From: Acanthopleura granulata
Lineage: Eukaryota > Mollusca > Polyplacophora > Chitonida > Chitonidae
Direction of reading: 5' to 3'
Assembly (NCBI GenBank): GCA_016165875.1
Contig: JABBOT010000012.1
Coordinates: 9,514,805 to 9,578,804 of the forward strand
Length of the DNA stretch: 64,000 bases
The position numbers and the translations under genes are program-made. The first letter of the stretch is position 1; each line of letters starts with the position of its first letter. Below the pieces are notes generated by a model, which worked only from the letters and a program-made list of their open reading frames with translations, made no database searches and was not told the DNA's origin. This document shows positions 52,101 through 59,416 of the stretch, one piece after another.

Positions 52101-52212
52101 CTACGGTGGCCTGCTTATGGTCGTCTATCTCATATTTATGATTCTAGCATCTCTCTATGAACTGAACATATTTGGATATTTCCACCCAGATGAATGTTGG
52201 ACTGATTTTTAA
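12326..52212 (+). CDS. SLC24A5-like: K+-dependent Na+/Ca2+ exchanger (SLC24/NCKX, NCKX5-like), 12 coding exons
   Basis: Coding exons: 12326-12491, 14783-14986, 17262-17362, 21634-21720, 22397-22497, 23291-23508, 29676-29789, 34541-34564, 46717-46962, 49174-49275, 51197-51328, 52013-52212. All introns are GT-AG and the frame holds throughout, giving 1695 nt and 564 residues (602 if the second exon 7 copy at 41305-41418 is also used). NCKX proteins export Ca2+ with K+ in exchange for Na+ across the plasma or an organelle membrane. Visible: signal peptide 1-37 (ASA/G), sequon NCT at 68-70, first membrane segment about 91-110, alpha-1 AAGSSAPE with E145, short acidic cytosolic loop about 240-350, alpha-2 with D444 and D471 (27 apart, as for D548 and D575 of NCKX2), and a C-terminus with HLNGWKLN and [20 protein letters not shown], the YEL end and the short loop favour NCKX5, but SLC24A3/A4 relatives share much of this, so the paralogue is less certain than the family. 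Confidence 0.9.
12492..14782 (+). other. NCKX intron 1
   Basis: It holds the second copy of the 220-bp direct repeat (13888-14108) and a degenerate tandem array at 14150-14480 built on CAGTTGTGTCACTACTTGTTG. No other coding sequence is seen. Confidence 0.85.
14150..14480 (+). repeat. Degenerate tandem repeat (CACCACTTGTTGTCAT type)
   Basis: Words such as GTCACTACTTGTTGAGATAT, CACACCACTTGTTGTCAT and TTGTCAGCCAGTTGT recur every 40-70 bp. Confidence 0.7.
14783..14986 (+). CDS. SLC24A5-like: NCKX exon 2: N-terminal ectodomain and first membrane segment
   Basis: It encodes residues 56-123. Acceptor GTCGTTGCAG, donor ATA|GTAAGT, phase 1 in and out. The family signature is clear: NCTPP, FPRDVF, EQRRSG, then [19 protein letters not shown], which is conserved across NCKX3, NCKX4 and NCKX5. 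N68 is in an NCT sequon. Residues 91-110 form the first membrane segment after the signal peptide. Confidence 0.93.
14987..17261 (+). other. NCKX intron 2
   Basis: No repeats or coding sequence of note; only short ORFs without recognisable domains. Confidence 0.8.
17262..17362 (+). CDS. SLC24A5-like: NCKX exon 3: alpha-1 repeat core
   Basis: It encodes residues 124-157. Acceptor CCTTTTCCCCCAG, donor AAG|GTAAGC, phase 1 in and 0 out. It carries [17 protein letters not shown], the alpha-1 ion-binding signature. E145 corresponds to the essential glutamate of the family (E188 in NCKX2). A SINE 3'-end fragment lies 90 bp into the next intron. Confidence 0.95.
17449..17533 (+). repeat. SINE-like repeat (family A), 3' end
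   Basis: TTTCCTCTCACCATAACGCT, GAAATATTCTTCAGTATGG and GCCAATCAGATAAATAAAT match the 3' end of the family. Confidence 0.75.
17972..18245 (+). repeat. 68-bp tandem repeat, 4 units
   Basis: TGTAATACACCATCCTTA recurs at 17993, 18061, 18129 and 18197, an exact 68-bp period, with AAACTGAAACAAAATAGTTA in between. Confidence 0.93.
18730..19259. repeat. Foldback element with terminal inverted repeats
   Basis: Left end GGGCCTGGTTTCATGAAAG; right end CTTTCATGAAACTGGGCCC, a near-perfect inverted repeat about 530 bp apart. Subterminal AAGTG/ACTTA words recur inside. No transposase is present, so it is MITE-like. Confidence 0.75.
19626..19905 (+). repeat. Two-unit tandem repeat, about 150 bp
   Basis: TTCTCTGCCCTTGTGCATAT and TTGTCTGCCCTTTTGCATAT lie in two related units with a shared TATTCTCAA start. 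A 153-codon ORF across it is incidental. Confidence 0.6.
20751..21015 (+). repeat. SINE-like repeat (family A), near full length
   Basis: It has a B-box-like GTGAGTTCAAATCCCGC, then GTACGTGGGAAGATCTTCC, CCACCATAATGCTGGCCGCC, TCGTATAAGTGAAATATTC and a CAAATAAATAAA tail. This order defines the family: a tRNA-like head, a conserved body and an (AAAT)n tail. Confidence 0.82.
21363..21430 (-). repeat. SINE-like repeat (family A), fragment
   Basis: Minus-strand reading of the AAATATTCTTG and CACCATAATGCTGGCCGCC parts. Confidence 0.7.
21634..21720 (+). CDS. SLC24A5-like: NCKX exon 4: alpha-1 second half
   Basis: It encodes residues 158-186, starting [15 protein letters not shown]. Acceptor TTTTCCTCAG, donor ATG|GTAAGC, phase 0 on both sides. 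It joins exon 3 to read FIAK-DDIG, where relatives usually have KGDIG or KGDVG. GSAVYN is the conserved end of the alpha-1 repeat. Confidence 0.95.
21721..22396 (+). other. NCKX intron 4
   Basis: It is AT-rich, with no features seen beyond the splice sites. Confidence 0.85.
22397..22497 (+). CDS. SLC24A5-like: NCKX exon 5: membrane segments after alpha-1
   Basis: It encodes residues 187-220 ([12 protein letters not shown], then a hydrophobic run and LDETVCW). Acceptor GACTTTCCAG, donor TG|GTGAGT, phase 0 in and 2 out. The LxWWxxxRD and DExVxWYE pattern matches the same place in NCKX3, NCKX4 and NCKX5. Confidence 0.94.
22498..23290 (+). other. NCKX intron 5
   Basis: No repeats or coding sequence recognised. 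Confidence 0.85.
23291..23508 (+). CDS. SLC24A5-like: NCKX exon 6: last N-terminal membrane segment and loop start
   Basis: It encodes residues 220-292. Acceptor TGTCCCCTAG, donor CAG|GTAGGA, phase 2 in and 1 out. [20 protein letters not shown] is the membrane segment that closes the N-terminal half. The remainder is a hydrophilic cytosolic loop rich in E, K, S and T. Confidence 0.94.
24097..24190 (+). repeat. tRNA-like repeat, degenerate
   Basis: An A-box-like TGGCTCAGTGGTAAGA and a poor B box (AGGTGCAATCGTGG). It is probably a decayed SINE head; a tRNA gene is unlikely. Confidence 0.4.
24480..24795 (+). repeat. SINE-like repeat (family B)
   Basis: A tRNA-like head (GTATTAGAGCATCCACCTCG ... 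GAAACCCGGGTCGGGTTATA) is followed by ACCAAAGACTTTAAAAATGG, GCTTGGTGCTCAGCACTGAG and GTCTGGTGTCTTCGACG. It is distinct from family A. Confidence 0.65.
26110..26775 (+). repeat. Tandem repeat, about 200-bp units (3 plus a partial)
   Basis: Units share AGAAATC(G/C)CCTNAAA, CTCTGCTGCTNTC, AAATNNCAGAG and GGGATAGTAGTTTA. ORFs within it are by-products. Confidence 0.8.
28598..28771. repeat. (TA)n microsatellites
   Basis: Two tracts, about 24 bp at 28598-28621 and about 95 bp at 28677-28771, just left of the duplicated block. They may have confused assembly here. Confidence 0.97.
28816..28945 (+). repeat. SINE-like repeat (family A), 3' half
   Basis: GGTTTCTCCAGGGCTCTGCC, CCCACCATAATGCTGACTGC, TCTTGAGTACGGTTTAAAAC and a (AAAT)n tail. 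It is repeated at 40457-40569 as part of the duplication. Confidence 0.8.
29676..29789 (+). CDS. SLC24A5-like: NCKX exon 7 (copy 1): acidic cytosolic loop
   Basis: It encodes residues 293-330, including the acidic run [13 protein letters not shown]. The acceptor is a weak TTCTGTTAAAG; the donor is CTGG|GTAAAT; phase 1 on both sides, so the 114-bp exon can be skipped or repeated in frame. The donor region is duplicated in tandem 31 bp downstream (GT again at 29821). An identical exon copy lies at 41305-41418. The exon call rests on phase, splice sites and composition, since this loop is poorly conserved. Confidence 0.8.
29780..29841 (+). repeat. 31-bp tandem duplication across the exon 7 splice donor
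   Basis: The segment GTTCTGCTGGGTAAATCTCC plus 11 further bases occurs twice head to tail, starting at 29780 and 29811. Both copies contain CTGG|GTAAAT, giving two equal donors (exon ends 29789 or 29820). The second donor adds 31 nt and breaks the frame. The same arrangement is in the duplicated block at 41409-41470. Confidence 0.95.
31525..31800 (+). repeat. Degenerate minisatellite (GTCTACCTAATGCTGGTGTA type)
   Basis: About three units contain TGGTCTAC(C/T)TNATGCTGGTG, GTGTGGTCTA and TAATACCGAT, with TACATACACGTATGG between. It resembles the CTCCCTAATGCTGAT array at 37177-37575. Confidence 0.75.
32520..32760 (+). repeat. Short-period tandem repeat (ACATAAAGTGACATATAAG type)
   Basis: Roughly 20-bp degenerate units of the form CGTAAAGTNNNATATAANR. 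Minus-strand ORFs here are artefacts. Confidence 0.8.
34541..34564 (+). CDS. SLC24A5-like: NCKX exon 8: 24-bp microexon
   Basis: It encodes DKDSHFED (residues 331-338), extending the acidic loop. The acceptor has a good pyrimidine tract (TTTCTTTCTTTCAG) and the donor is GACG|GTAGGT. Phase is 1 on both sides, so inclusion or skipping keeps the frame. Like exons 7 and 9, it begins with AT that completes a GAT codon. It lies between the two exon 7 copies. It is too short to be proven by similarity, so a transcript is needed to confirm it. Confidence 0.6.
34818..34853. repeat. (AT)n microsatellite
   Basis: About 36 bp of pure AT dinucleotide. A short SINE tail (AAAACACCAAAGAAATAAAT) follows at 34900-34931. 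Confidence 0.95.
35208..35708 (-). pseudogene. B30.2/SPRY domain C-terminal fragment or terminal exon, antisense in the NCKX intron
   Basis: The minus strand is open from 35705 to a TGA at 35415-35417. It reads [20 protein letters not shown], then [20 protein letters not shown] and [11 protein letters not shown]. The VGLYLDCD...LVPWVW pattern is the second half of a B30.2/SPRY domain, found at the C-terminus of TRIM-type E3 ligases and relatives. Minus-strand TTATAG just before 35691 could be a splice acceptor. An AATAAA on the same strand (35213-35208) lies about 200 bp after the stop, as in a normal terminal exon. The first half of the domain was not found upstream (35709-40443). It may be the last exon of a nested gene, a gene end misplaced by assembly, or a relic. 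The typed region is labelled pseudogene only because it is incomplete. Confidence 0.6.
36480..36891 (+). repeat. ~400-bp direct repeat, copy 1
   Basis: It matches 38155-38559 closely (for example CTCAACCATTCACAGGGTTG, AGTCACTGCTCTGTAAGTCA, TATGTAGTTTTACGAACTGC), with a few indels and substitutions. The ORFs across both copies are not convincing proteins. Confidence 0.9.
37177..37575 (+). repeat. 43-bp satellite, about 9 units
   Basis: The consensus begins TATATGGTGTCTCCCTAATG, followed by CTGATTTCGCTTTTATCAAG. The first period is exactly 43 bp (37177 to 37220). Confidence 0.95.
38155..38559 (+). repeat. ~400-bp direct repeat, copy 2
   Basis: Partner of 36480-36891, in the same orientation about 1.65 kb away, on the other side of the 43-bp satellite. 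Confidence 0.9.
39816..39985 (+). repeat. SINE-like repeat (family A), near full length
   Basis: B-box-like TGGTTCAAGTCCAGC, CCGTACATGGGAAAGTCTGC, CCACCATAATGCTGGCCGCC, GTCGTATAAGTAAAATATTC; the tail is lost. Confidence 0.82.
40050..40151. repeat. (AT)n/(GA)n compound microsatellite
   Basis: TATATA tracts run into about 45 bp of GA dinucleotide. Similar CT/AT sequence lies just before the gap (40399-40428). Confidence 0.96.
40444..40456. other. Assembly gap (13 N)
   Basis: Thirteen Ns, preceded by (CT)n and (AT)n simple sequence and followed directly by the duplicated block. The order of sequence around this gap should be treated with caution. Confidence 1.
40457..43058 (+). repeat. 2602-bp exact duplication, copy 2, starting at the N gap
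   Basis: Second copy of 28828-31429. Its left end is the gap itself and its right end is after CGTATTGGC at 43058. A copy starting exactly at a gap, with no visible divergence over non-coding DNA, suggests two contigs or haplotypes joined without removing their overlap; a recent tandem duplication is the alternative. Confidence 0.95.
41305..41418 (+). CDS. SLC24A5-like: Second, identical copy of NCKX exon 7
   Basis: It appears base-for-base identical to 29676-29789, with the same splice sites and phase 1 on both sides. If real and used, it would add 38 residues (a second [13 protein letters not shown] run) without breaking the frame. It lies 848 bp after an N gap inside a 2.6-kb exact duplication, so it is probably an assembly or haplotype duplicate. 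It is left out of the 564-residue model. Confidence 0.45.
41419..46716 (+). other. NCKX intron before exon 9
   Basis: It starts in duplication copy 2, then is unique sequence from 43059. A 174-codon minus-strand ORF at 43229-43753 has no recognisable domain. No repeats of note are seen after 43058. Confidence 0.75.
46717..46962 (+). CDS. SLC24A5-like: NCKX exon 9: loop end and first C-terminal membrane segments
   Basis: It encodes residues 339-420. Acceptor GTTTTCACTTCAG, donor ATAG|GTACAG, phase 1 on both sides. After a short hydrophilic stretch come [20 protein letters not shown] and a second hydrophobic run ([20 protein letters not shown]); both patterns are typical of NCKX3, NCKX4 and NCKX5. 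The last 60 bp and the donor are the first unit of the downstream minisatellite. Confidence 0.95.
46903..47850 (+). repeat. Minisatellite of about 13 units seeded by the exon 9 3' end and donor
   Basis: About 13 degenerate units of roughly 65-77 bp carry the core CTCATGATTTGGATGATCAC, then ATTATAGGTACAG. Unit 1 is coding ([19 protein letters not shown] plus the donor). Later units keep TCATGATNTGGATGATCAC, and several keep a donor-like TAG|GTACAG (near 47037, 47321, 47391). Reading past the true donor meets a TGA within five codons, so use of a decoy donor would truncate the protein. Confidence 0.93.
46963..49173 (+). other. NCKX intron before exon 10
   Basis: The first 890 bp are the exon-9-derived minisatellite. 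A degraded SINE copy follows at 47938-48045; nothing else is recognised. Confidence 0.85.
47938..48045 (+). repeat. SINE-like repeat (family A), degenerate 3' end
   Basis: CATAAGTGAAAAATTCTTGA and AAACACCAACAAATAAAT are recognisable. Confidence 0.6.
49174..49275 (+). CDS. SLC24A5-like: NCKX exon 10: alpha-2 repeat core
   Basis: It encodes residues 421-454. Acceptor CAATTTTTCACAG, donor GAAG|GTGAGA, phase 1 on both sides. It carries [13 protein letters not shown] and the alpha-2 motif [12 protein letters not shown]444 matches the essential alpha-2 aspartate (D548 of NCKX2). The family usually has GTS(I/V)PD; here Val440 replaces the Thr. Confidence 0.95.
49276..51196 (+). other. NCKX intron between the alpha-2 exons
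   Basis: It holds the possible decayed exon 10 copy (49441-49508) and a short SINE-tail-like CAAATAAATAAAGAA near 51161. Otherwise it is unremarkable. Confidence 0.8.
49441..49508 (+). pseudogene. Possible decayed copy of NCKX exon 10
   Basis: After an acceptor-like TTCTCTTTAG comes a stretch reading [15 protein letters not shown], against [15 protein letters not shown] in exon 10. The aligned 49 bases are roughly two-thirds identical by eye. The rest of exon 10 ([12 protein letters not shown]) is missing. It could be a relic of an exon duplication, possibly once a mutually exclusive alpha-2 exon, or chance. Confidence 0.35.
51197..51328 (+). CDS. SLC24A5-like: NCKX exon 11: alpha-2 second half
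   Basis: It encodes residues 455-498. Acceptor GGCTTTCCTCAG, donor CAAG|GTAAGT, phase 1 on both sides. [19 protein letters not shown] contains D471, equivalent to D575 of NCKX2, which established work links to K+ dependence. [10 protein letters not shown] resembles NCKX5 more than NCKX3/4. Confidence 0.95.
51329..52012 (+). other. NCKX last intron
   Basis: No features seen apart from the splice sites. Confidence 0.85.
52013..52212 (+). CDS. SLC24A5-like: NCKX exon 12: last membrane segments and stop
   Basis: It encodes residues 499-564 and ends with TAA at 52210-52212. Acceptor GCTTTGTTTCAG, phase 1 in. Two hydrophobic segments flank [33 protein letters not shown] is the C-terminus. NGWKL and YEL are NCKX5-like. 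Confidence 0.95.
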
Positions 52213-52840
52213 ATGTCAGCATTCTTTGTGTACCGGACCATGTTGAAGCATCTACATGTATATTTATTTTTCTCAAAATTTACAAAAACATTGGTGTATA
52301 TATATATATTCTTCCTCACATATATTTGTATACACTATTAGACATGTTGAGGGGCCGGCTGTGCAAGCTCTAGGCCAAATGCAATTTGCTTGAACTATTT
52401 ATTTTTATAATTAACTCTCTGGAATTTACCGAGTAAACATTTGTCTGTACTTTAGACGTAAACTGGACATAACTTTCTCTTAATTCTCAGGTTTTACCTG
52501 GTTAAATTGTACTTTGGAATCTTACCTTTATTGGACTTTTTTTTTTTTGGCTTTAAGTGAGACATGATTTCGTGGAAACCATGGGTTTTAGTCATGAATG
52601 ATAACTTTTCATTTATTCATATATATTGTCTCAAAACTTGATATATTGAGTTTTAATTTAACATATTTATACTTAAGAGTCTGTAACTGCAGAGGTTTTA
52701 ATACTTACAATTGGCTCTCAAGGTTTACATGTAAATGTTAATAATCATATACAGAAACATTCGTTTCATGTTGTGTCATCCCATGAATGAGAAGTCATGC
52801 ACATTAAATGATATAGGACAGGATGTCAAGAGAAATATTG
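52213..52840 (+). other. Putative 3' UTR of the NCKX gene
   Basis: AT-rich, non-coding sequence after the stop. No AATAAA is seen here. The variant signal ATTAAA at 52803-52808 lies about 32 bp before a genomic A-run (52841-52853). The 3' end is a guess; further signals lie downstream. Confidence 0.4.
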
Positions 52841-53152
52841 AAAAAAAAAAAAAGGGAAGATCCGTTTTTTTCTATGCCAGATAATGTATTGTAGATTGCA
52901 GATAAATGATATTTGCATGAACCCATGATAAAATTGTTTCTGATATATACTATTTAACAAAATGAACCAAATGATAATGCATGTTTGTACATGCTCACGT
53001 GTGGCTGTGGATAATAGCATTTACCCTGTTACAGATCTGTGTGTGATGTAAAACTAGGCTCTTTCACTTTTTAGCTCTCCTGTGCTAAGTACAGGTGTTG
53101 CCTATGTCGTACCCAGAGCGTGGGCGTTGGCGTCCAATAACAAAGAAAACAA

Positions 53153-53480
53153 TGTTAAACAAAATGTTAGGGGTGATATCTTAAAAAATACTGCATGTAT
53201 TGAGTTCAGGGTTTGCACACGTGTAGAGCACAATAACACCAGGGGGATATTCCATTGCTGATTCCGTGTAAATATTAAATACTGTAAATTACCAAATTCC
53301 GACTTGGTGTACTGTGGATTAGAATCTGTGTTAAACAAAATGTTAGGGGTGATATCTTAAAAAATACTGCATGTATTGAGTTCAAGGTTTGAACACATGT
53401 AGAGCACTATAACACGATGGGGGATATTCCATCAGTCATTCTGTGTGTGCATATTAAATGGTGTAAATTACCGAATTCCT
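53153..53480 (+). repeat. 180-bp direct tandem repeat, 2 units
   Basis: GTTAAACAAAATGTTAGGGG, TAAAAAATACTGCATGTATT and GTAGAGCAC occur at 53153 and again at 53333, an exact 180-bp offset, with some substitutions. Confidence 0.92.
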
Positions 53481-55284
53481 GACTTATGTACCTCTTATTA
53501 GAATTTATCCAATACAGGGGAGCTCTTTGGTAGCCTTGCTACTATATCTATGTTCGTGTGTGTGTCATATTTTTGTGCAATATGTGATTAGAGAAATGAA
53601 TATTATATACATATACATCTCTGGGTCTTTCTGTATTGATGATGTCCTTTACATTGTGAATATATTGGATTCCATTGTGATTGGAATGACTTATTTTTTG
53701 AGTCAAATGTTATTCTGGTACTGTTGGGGGCTTTTCACTTGACTTTAGCCAGACACCAGTATTTTCTCTCAGACATGTAATTTCACATCAGTTTCACCCA
53801 TGTGTCATACTTCAGACACGCACACAGAACATTGATAGCGTTAGAATAGCTTATATCAGAATTATCCCTCTGATTAGAAACAGAGGTTTCATATTCCTCT
53901 GTTTGAAGACTGGACCTGATATCAAATGAGATCACAGGATTTGTATACCTCTATTTCAAGACTGATATGAAGGAAATTTGTACCTGATGTCAGATTTCTC
54001 TTACATAAAATCTCTTTTTGACACACTAACAAAATTTTTGACACTTTGATGTGTGCCCAATGATTATTAGTGACATATCACTATCTTCAAGTTGGTTTTT
54101 ATGGAAACATCATGTACATGTATTGGTAGGGAGAAAGAGGGTTGAAAACTTCTAAAGTTTTATCATGTGAGAAATAATGAATGTTGACATGTTACAGTGT
54201 AAAGACACATGAAAAAAGATTAAGGGCTAAATCTGGTTTGACGTAAGGCATTAATGATTAATCAAGATTTAGTTGTAAATAATAAATAATTAATTCTATG
54301 TTAATTTGGCCAGTGATGCTGTATGTATAATTGGGAATGGTTTGTTTGTTTTATTTTGGCAGGAGTTTTATGTGTAACACTTAAAAGAAATGTTCCAGTT
54401 CATAGTTATGAATACGCTGGAGATAATATTTTAACTGGAAAAAGTTATAATACCTGTTGTGCCTTATGGGAAGAAAAGAATTGCCGGCCCGAGTCTGTGT
54501 GTTCCATTCCTTCCTGGCCAGTGATGATTTATGGACAGACTGGTGGCCTAGTACTCCTGTATTACAAGAGAACAATGGTTTTTCTGCCTTGTAACTGAGT
54601 TGGCCGTCATTGGCCGAGAAAAAAAGTCCTGTTGAAAAGAGTGATTCTCATGCCACATTGTTGTGATGAGAAAAGTTTGACCTGTCTGTCATTGGATTAT
54701 GAGAGACATTTGACTTGCCTCGAAGCAATCTGAGATGCCCTTACCTTCAAGAACCTCGGCCTCTCATATCAGGCTTACAAGCTCTGTTGCCACAGATAGC
54801 CTGAAGTATATCCCACGAATATGACTCCTTAAGAAGCATTGACGGAGTGCTAGGTAAGGTACCATGGAAATACAAGTCCTGAGGTCTGCTGGCTTCAGAC
54901 TGGTTTCAGGTCACTTCTACTGCATTTGCTCACAAAGAACACACATTGTGATTTCTTCTCCTTTCTATGCAATCTGTCTGCTGCTGATGGGCCCTGTATT
55001 AATTCCACAGTTGACTTACGTAATGTGTTATATCTACCAGATGTCGTATCCCACAATTTGTTATCACTACCTTGTTCTGCTCCTTACCAGGGGCACAAGG
55101 GAGAGTATAAATAAAGCTGTTTATGTTTTAAATATTTGTATGCTGTTGTACGAAATAATGCATTTTTTTTCGGGACGAGAGAAGGCTCTCTACCAATTTG
55201 CTAAAGTGTCTAACGATACAAACAGGGATGTAAGTGAGAATGTGTGTTTGTCTTTGGAGTTTGTCCTTGGTGTTTAAGGGAAAA

Positions 55285-55490
55285 TCATTCATTCGATTTT
55301 TTCCATTGACGTTAAGATATAATCGTTCATTCGCTTTTCTTCATTAACGATTAGATGCAATCGTTCATTCGATTTTCTCCATTGACGTTAAGATATAACA
55401 GTTCATTCGATTTTCTCCATTGACGTTAAGATATAATCGTTCATTCGATTTTCCCCATTTACGTTAAGATATAATCGTTCATTTGATTTT
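55285..55490 (+). repeat. 38-bp tandem repeat, about 6 units
   Basis: CATTCGATTTTCTCCATTGA then CGTTAAGATATAATCGTT; starts at 55291, 55329, 55367, 55404, 55442 and 55480. Confidence 0.95.
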
Positions 55491-56185
55491 CTCGTCAACC
55501 CTTCATCCTACTCATTTAGTTCATACTTCGAGATGTATTTCGGAAGAGCCAGTGGAGAACCGTGTCAAGTGTTGAAATATTCCGTATTAGGCAATGGTGG
55601 CATCACATATCTTTTCCGTTACTGCCTTCGACATATTGGAGGCAGGTCTCCAAAATGGCGTCATAGTTACCGCTCGTTCGCTGCGAAATGAATGCTTTAC
55701 AAATTACAGGCAAAAAATCGATTGTAACTGGCCCAAAATTTCGATACAAAAAGTATCTTTTTTAGAGGCAAGAATGTCAAAAATATTTCTCTTGGATGTA
55801 AATCTATCTTACAAAGAAACCCCAAAAATCCATATCTCTCGAAAACGGAAAAACTTGGTCATGGGCGAAAGTTTAGGTCACTTATTATTTCCAAATTGCA
55901 GTGTACCAATTTGGCAAATGTGGAGTGTAAAAGGACTAATGGGTGCCACTCTGACTATGTGTATTAATGGGGCTTTTTAAAGTCCACTTATCGCCGACTA
56001 ACCAAGGATAAGTGTTAGGAACCCGTTCTGGATGGGTCATCTGCAGTATATTAAATCGGCGAAAACTGGTTTGCTTCTGTCGACTGGTTAATGTGGCTCT
56101 TTCTTCACCCTCTGTGGTAAAACATGCCATTCTGTAACGACTCATCTGTTATTTTTTATTTTTCTGTTATTTCTATATTCGGCGT

Positions 56186-56420
56186 AGAGCCGTGTAATGA
56201 CCCAGAAGCCTTCCACCAATGCGGTCGCTTTGAGTTCAAGTCCAGCACCTGCTGGCCTCCTCTCCGGCCGTACGTGGGAAGGTCTGCCATCAACCTGCGG
56301 ATGGTTGTGGGTTTCCCCCGAGCTCTGTCCGGTTTCCTCTCACCATAATGCTGGCCGCCCTCGTATAAGTGAAATATTCTTGAGTACGGCGTAAAAAACC
56401 AATCAAATAAATAAATAAAA
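56186..56420 (+). repeat. SINE-like repeat (family A), near full length
   Basis: B-box-like TTGAGTTCAAGTCCAGC, CCGTACGTGGGAAGGTCTGC, CACCATAATGCTGGCCGCC, TCTTGAGTACGGCGTAAAA and a CAAATAAATAAATAAA tail; the best-preserved copy here. Confidence 0.87.
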
Positions 56421-56544
56421 AATATGAGATGTATAATGTGTGTATCAACTGGGGTTTTAAGCTACTTGATGTGAAACGCCTGTTGGCTTACTCGAAGAAC
56501 ACCGATTTACCCGCGGAACGCCTGTTTCCTTCTCCGATGACATT

Positions 56545-56608
56545 GACCGCGATTAGATGAAATATATTCTTGAGCATGGCGCTAAACACCAATTAATCAA
56601 ATCAATCG
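56545..56608 (+). repeat. SINE-like repeat (family A), 3' fragment
   Basis: GAAATATATTCTTGAGCATGG and CGCTAAACACCAAT, with a diverged tail. Confidence 0.6.
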
Positions 56609-58403
56609 TTTCCGTTCAGATATACATGTAGAGCAATCGATATCAGGTAGCCGGTGGCGGAGTGGTAACGGAATGACAACACTATGCGAAGAGTTAAATG
56701 CATGAACATCCGGAACCAAGTTAGCAGAGATGAATCATGTCCAAAAATTCTGATTATTCGAAGATCCAGTTTATAAGGCTGGGTTTACCCAGTTTACAAG
56801 GCCCAGCATATGGCGACTTCAGACATTGTAAGCGTGCTCTCGATATTCCTCCATGCTCCTTGGTCGACCTAACAAGAAGACTATTATGCATATACCAGTA
56901 TTTACGTTACGATTCCTACCTTGGCACGGTCTCAGTGCGAAAAACGGGATTGCAGATAATATATAAGCAGTACAGTATAGGATGGCGTGATGTTTAATTT
57001 TTTGGTGTTTAATGGCATCCTCAAGATTTTTTCACCTATAATATCGGGGCACTTAGGGATATGTGCGAAGGAAACTGAAGAGCCTGGCGAAAACCTTCGC
57101 AAAGTATCTGGAAAACTGACAAAGCGAAAGCTGGATTCGAACACGCCATCTCATTGTTCAAAAATCTGATGATCGCTGTGAGCCAGCTCTTTAACTATCT
57201 GAGCCAGCGATGCCCAGATGTGAGTGGATTCAGTGTTAATAAAGTTGTCTGTTCTATACGGTATATTCTTTAGTATGTGTTCCAATGTATACTTGATCCC
57301 AGTCTCGTGCACTCGTAACTCACAGCTGTAGACCGAATACATGTATTCAAAACGTTACGGAAGCATTAATGATTCACTTCTTTACAACAGACTGATGGTT
57401 GGACTGTGGTATGTTGAGCCGAATGATACGAATTAGTGGTATAAAAGCAACATTTTTGCGATATTTATATTGTCAGGCGTGGTATGTACATGTACACAAT
57501 TGCAAGAGCCATTTGCCAAATGTGAATACAGCTGTCTCTTTTCCCTCGATGAAAGACGTTAACCCACTGACTTAAGCATGTCACCCAAGCCAGCTTTAGC
57601 TGCTGCATGAAAAACTTACCTGCCAATCACCTATACCTGCTGTTGTCAAGACTATTTTTGGAGAACATTATGGAAATTGGTTTTAGCGGAACATGGCACC
57701 GTGGTATAAGATGGTCGTGGATGCCCTGGAACAGCTATGACACTCAGCTATGATGACATGTCAGAAACTCGCCAGCCTTTCCGCTAATGCTGTCTAGGAA
57801 CCGGGAAACGGAGTTAGCCCGTTGTGTTGATTGCTTTCTGCTCTCTGTAAATGACTAATGTCAGAAATGATTGCTTTGAACCCGCGCCAAATGTGGAGAG
57901 CATTCTGCAGTTACTATTAGCTATTTTGGAACAATCACACAGCTATTGTGGCGGTATTTACACCACCCTCATGAGCAGACTTAGCAGTGAATTTCTCTAA
58001 CGACTCAAATCCTTCCGTGAGCACTGATTTTTACACCGCTGTGCTGATTGTTTCATGAAAGCATAAGCATTTGGTGCACGTAAAGGAGTATACACTTGAA
58101 CAAAGTTCACAGAATACAGACAATACGCCCAAAATATACCGACATGCCTGCTACATTTAAACATTTTGATAATTAAATTTATCTCAGTATCGCACATCAT
58201 GCAAGTGTCTCAGGTCTTTCTTAGTGATCCAAAAATTTGCATAGCTATAGTCCTTTATATGTGTCTCTTCTGAGAAATTAATATATCGTAAAGATTGAAA
58301 TAGTTTTTCTTCGTTGGAAGCCATTAGCTGTGAACTAGTCATTTAAAATCTGGGTTGGTCTGCTTTAGGGTTCTTTGCGTATTATATCTCAACATTGGTT
58401 GCA

Positions 58404-58437
58404 TCTCTCTCTCTCTCTGTCTCTCTGTCTCTCTCTC

Positions 58438-58483
<46 letters not shown>

Positions 58484-58522
58484 CATACACACATATAGAT
58501 AGACAGATAGATAGATAGATTT
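58404..58522. repeat. (CT)n, (AT)n and (GATA)n microsatellites
   Basis: About 75 bp of CT with interruptions, then TATATATATA and AGATAGATAGATAGAT. Confidence 0.96.
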
Positions 58523-59289
58523 ATTAATAGTGATAAATTTGTCTACTCTGTGAGACAACTGTGTACAAATTTGCACACCCTCAATGTACGTGTACCAATT
58601 GTACACAAATTGTGTTTCGCTGATACACGTCATTGTGGATGTACTGCACAAATTACACAAAATGTGTACGACAGATACAAAAAATTATGTGGATGGGCAT
58701 TTTTGTCACAATAATGTGTACAACACAGTGTAGTTTTTTAGAGAGTACTAAAAATAATTGAATAAAGTATAGCAATTTGTTGAAGTTAAGGAAATGTACG
58801 AATCGAACGAATGATGAGATACTGTACATTTAGAATGCACCTTTTATATATAATGGTGCATTTTCACTGTAATATTTTACAAATATATATTACAAAATTT
58901 CTGGAACCATTATGATAATTTCCTGGAGGAAAGAAAACCTCAGCACTTTGGTTCTAGGTTCTGTATTTTTCCTCCTATATAACGGAAACATTCCGTTATT
59001 GTCGCTTTTGAATATTTTCGTAGTTTTAAAGGACTCATGATTGTGTGTTTTAATTTATGTGAACTGGGATATTTTCTCTACGTACACCACTTTTTGCACT
59101 CATCTTGAACAAACTGTGAAGAGAAAGAAACATTCAAAAAAGTAATCATCTGTGGAAAGACCAAAAACTACATGTATATCTAAAATTTCTTTTCTTTATT
59201 ATTTAGATTTTTTTATTGAATTAAATGTGTCATTCATATCTTTGGAATACGGTGGGCTTTATAGACCCTATTGATAACGTGTGATATTA

Positions 59290-59416
59290 TATGGAAGGCC
59301 GACGATTTACATCGGGGACTTCGATTTCCTCCACCCGTTAACCTGAAAGTCGTCATGCTCAAGCGAAACATTCTTAAGTATGGCGCTGAACACCAGTAAA
59401 ATAAATAAATAAAAGG
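59290..59416 (+). repeat. SINE-like repeat (family A), diverged
   Basis: TTTCCTCCACCCGTTAAC, GAAACATTCTTAAGTATGGC and GAACACCAGTAAAATAAATA match the 3' half. Confidence 0.65.

Noticed and set aside
55594..55980. 128-codon ORF
   Set aside because: No domain recognised and no gene context; retained only as unexplained sequence.
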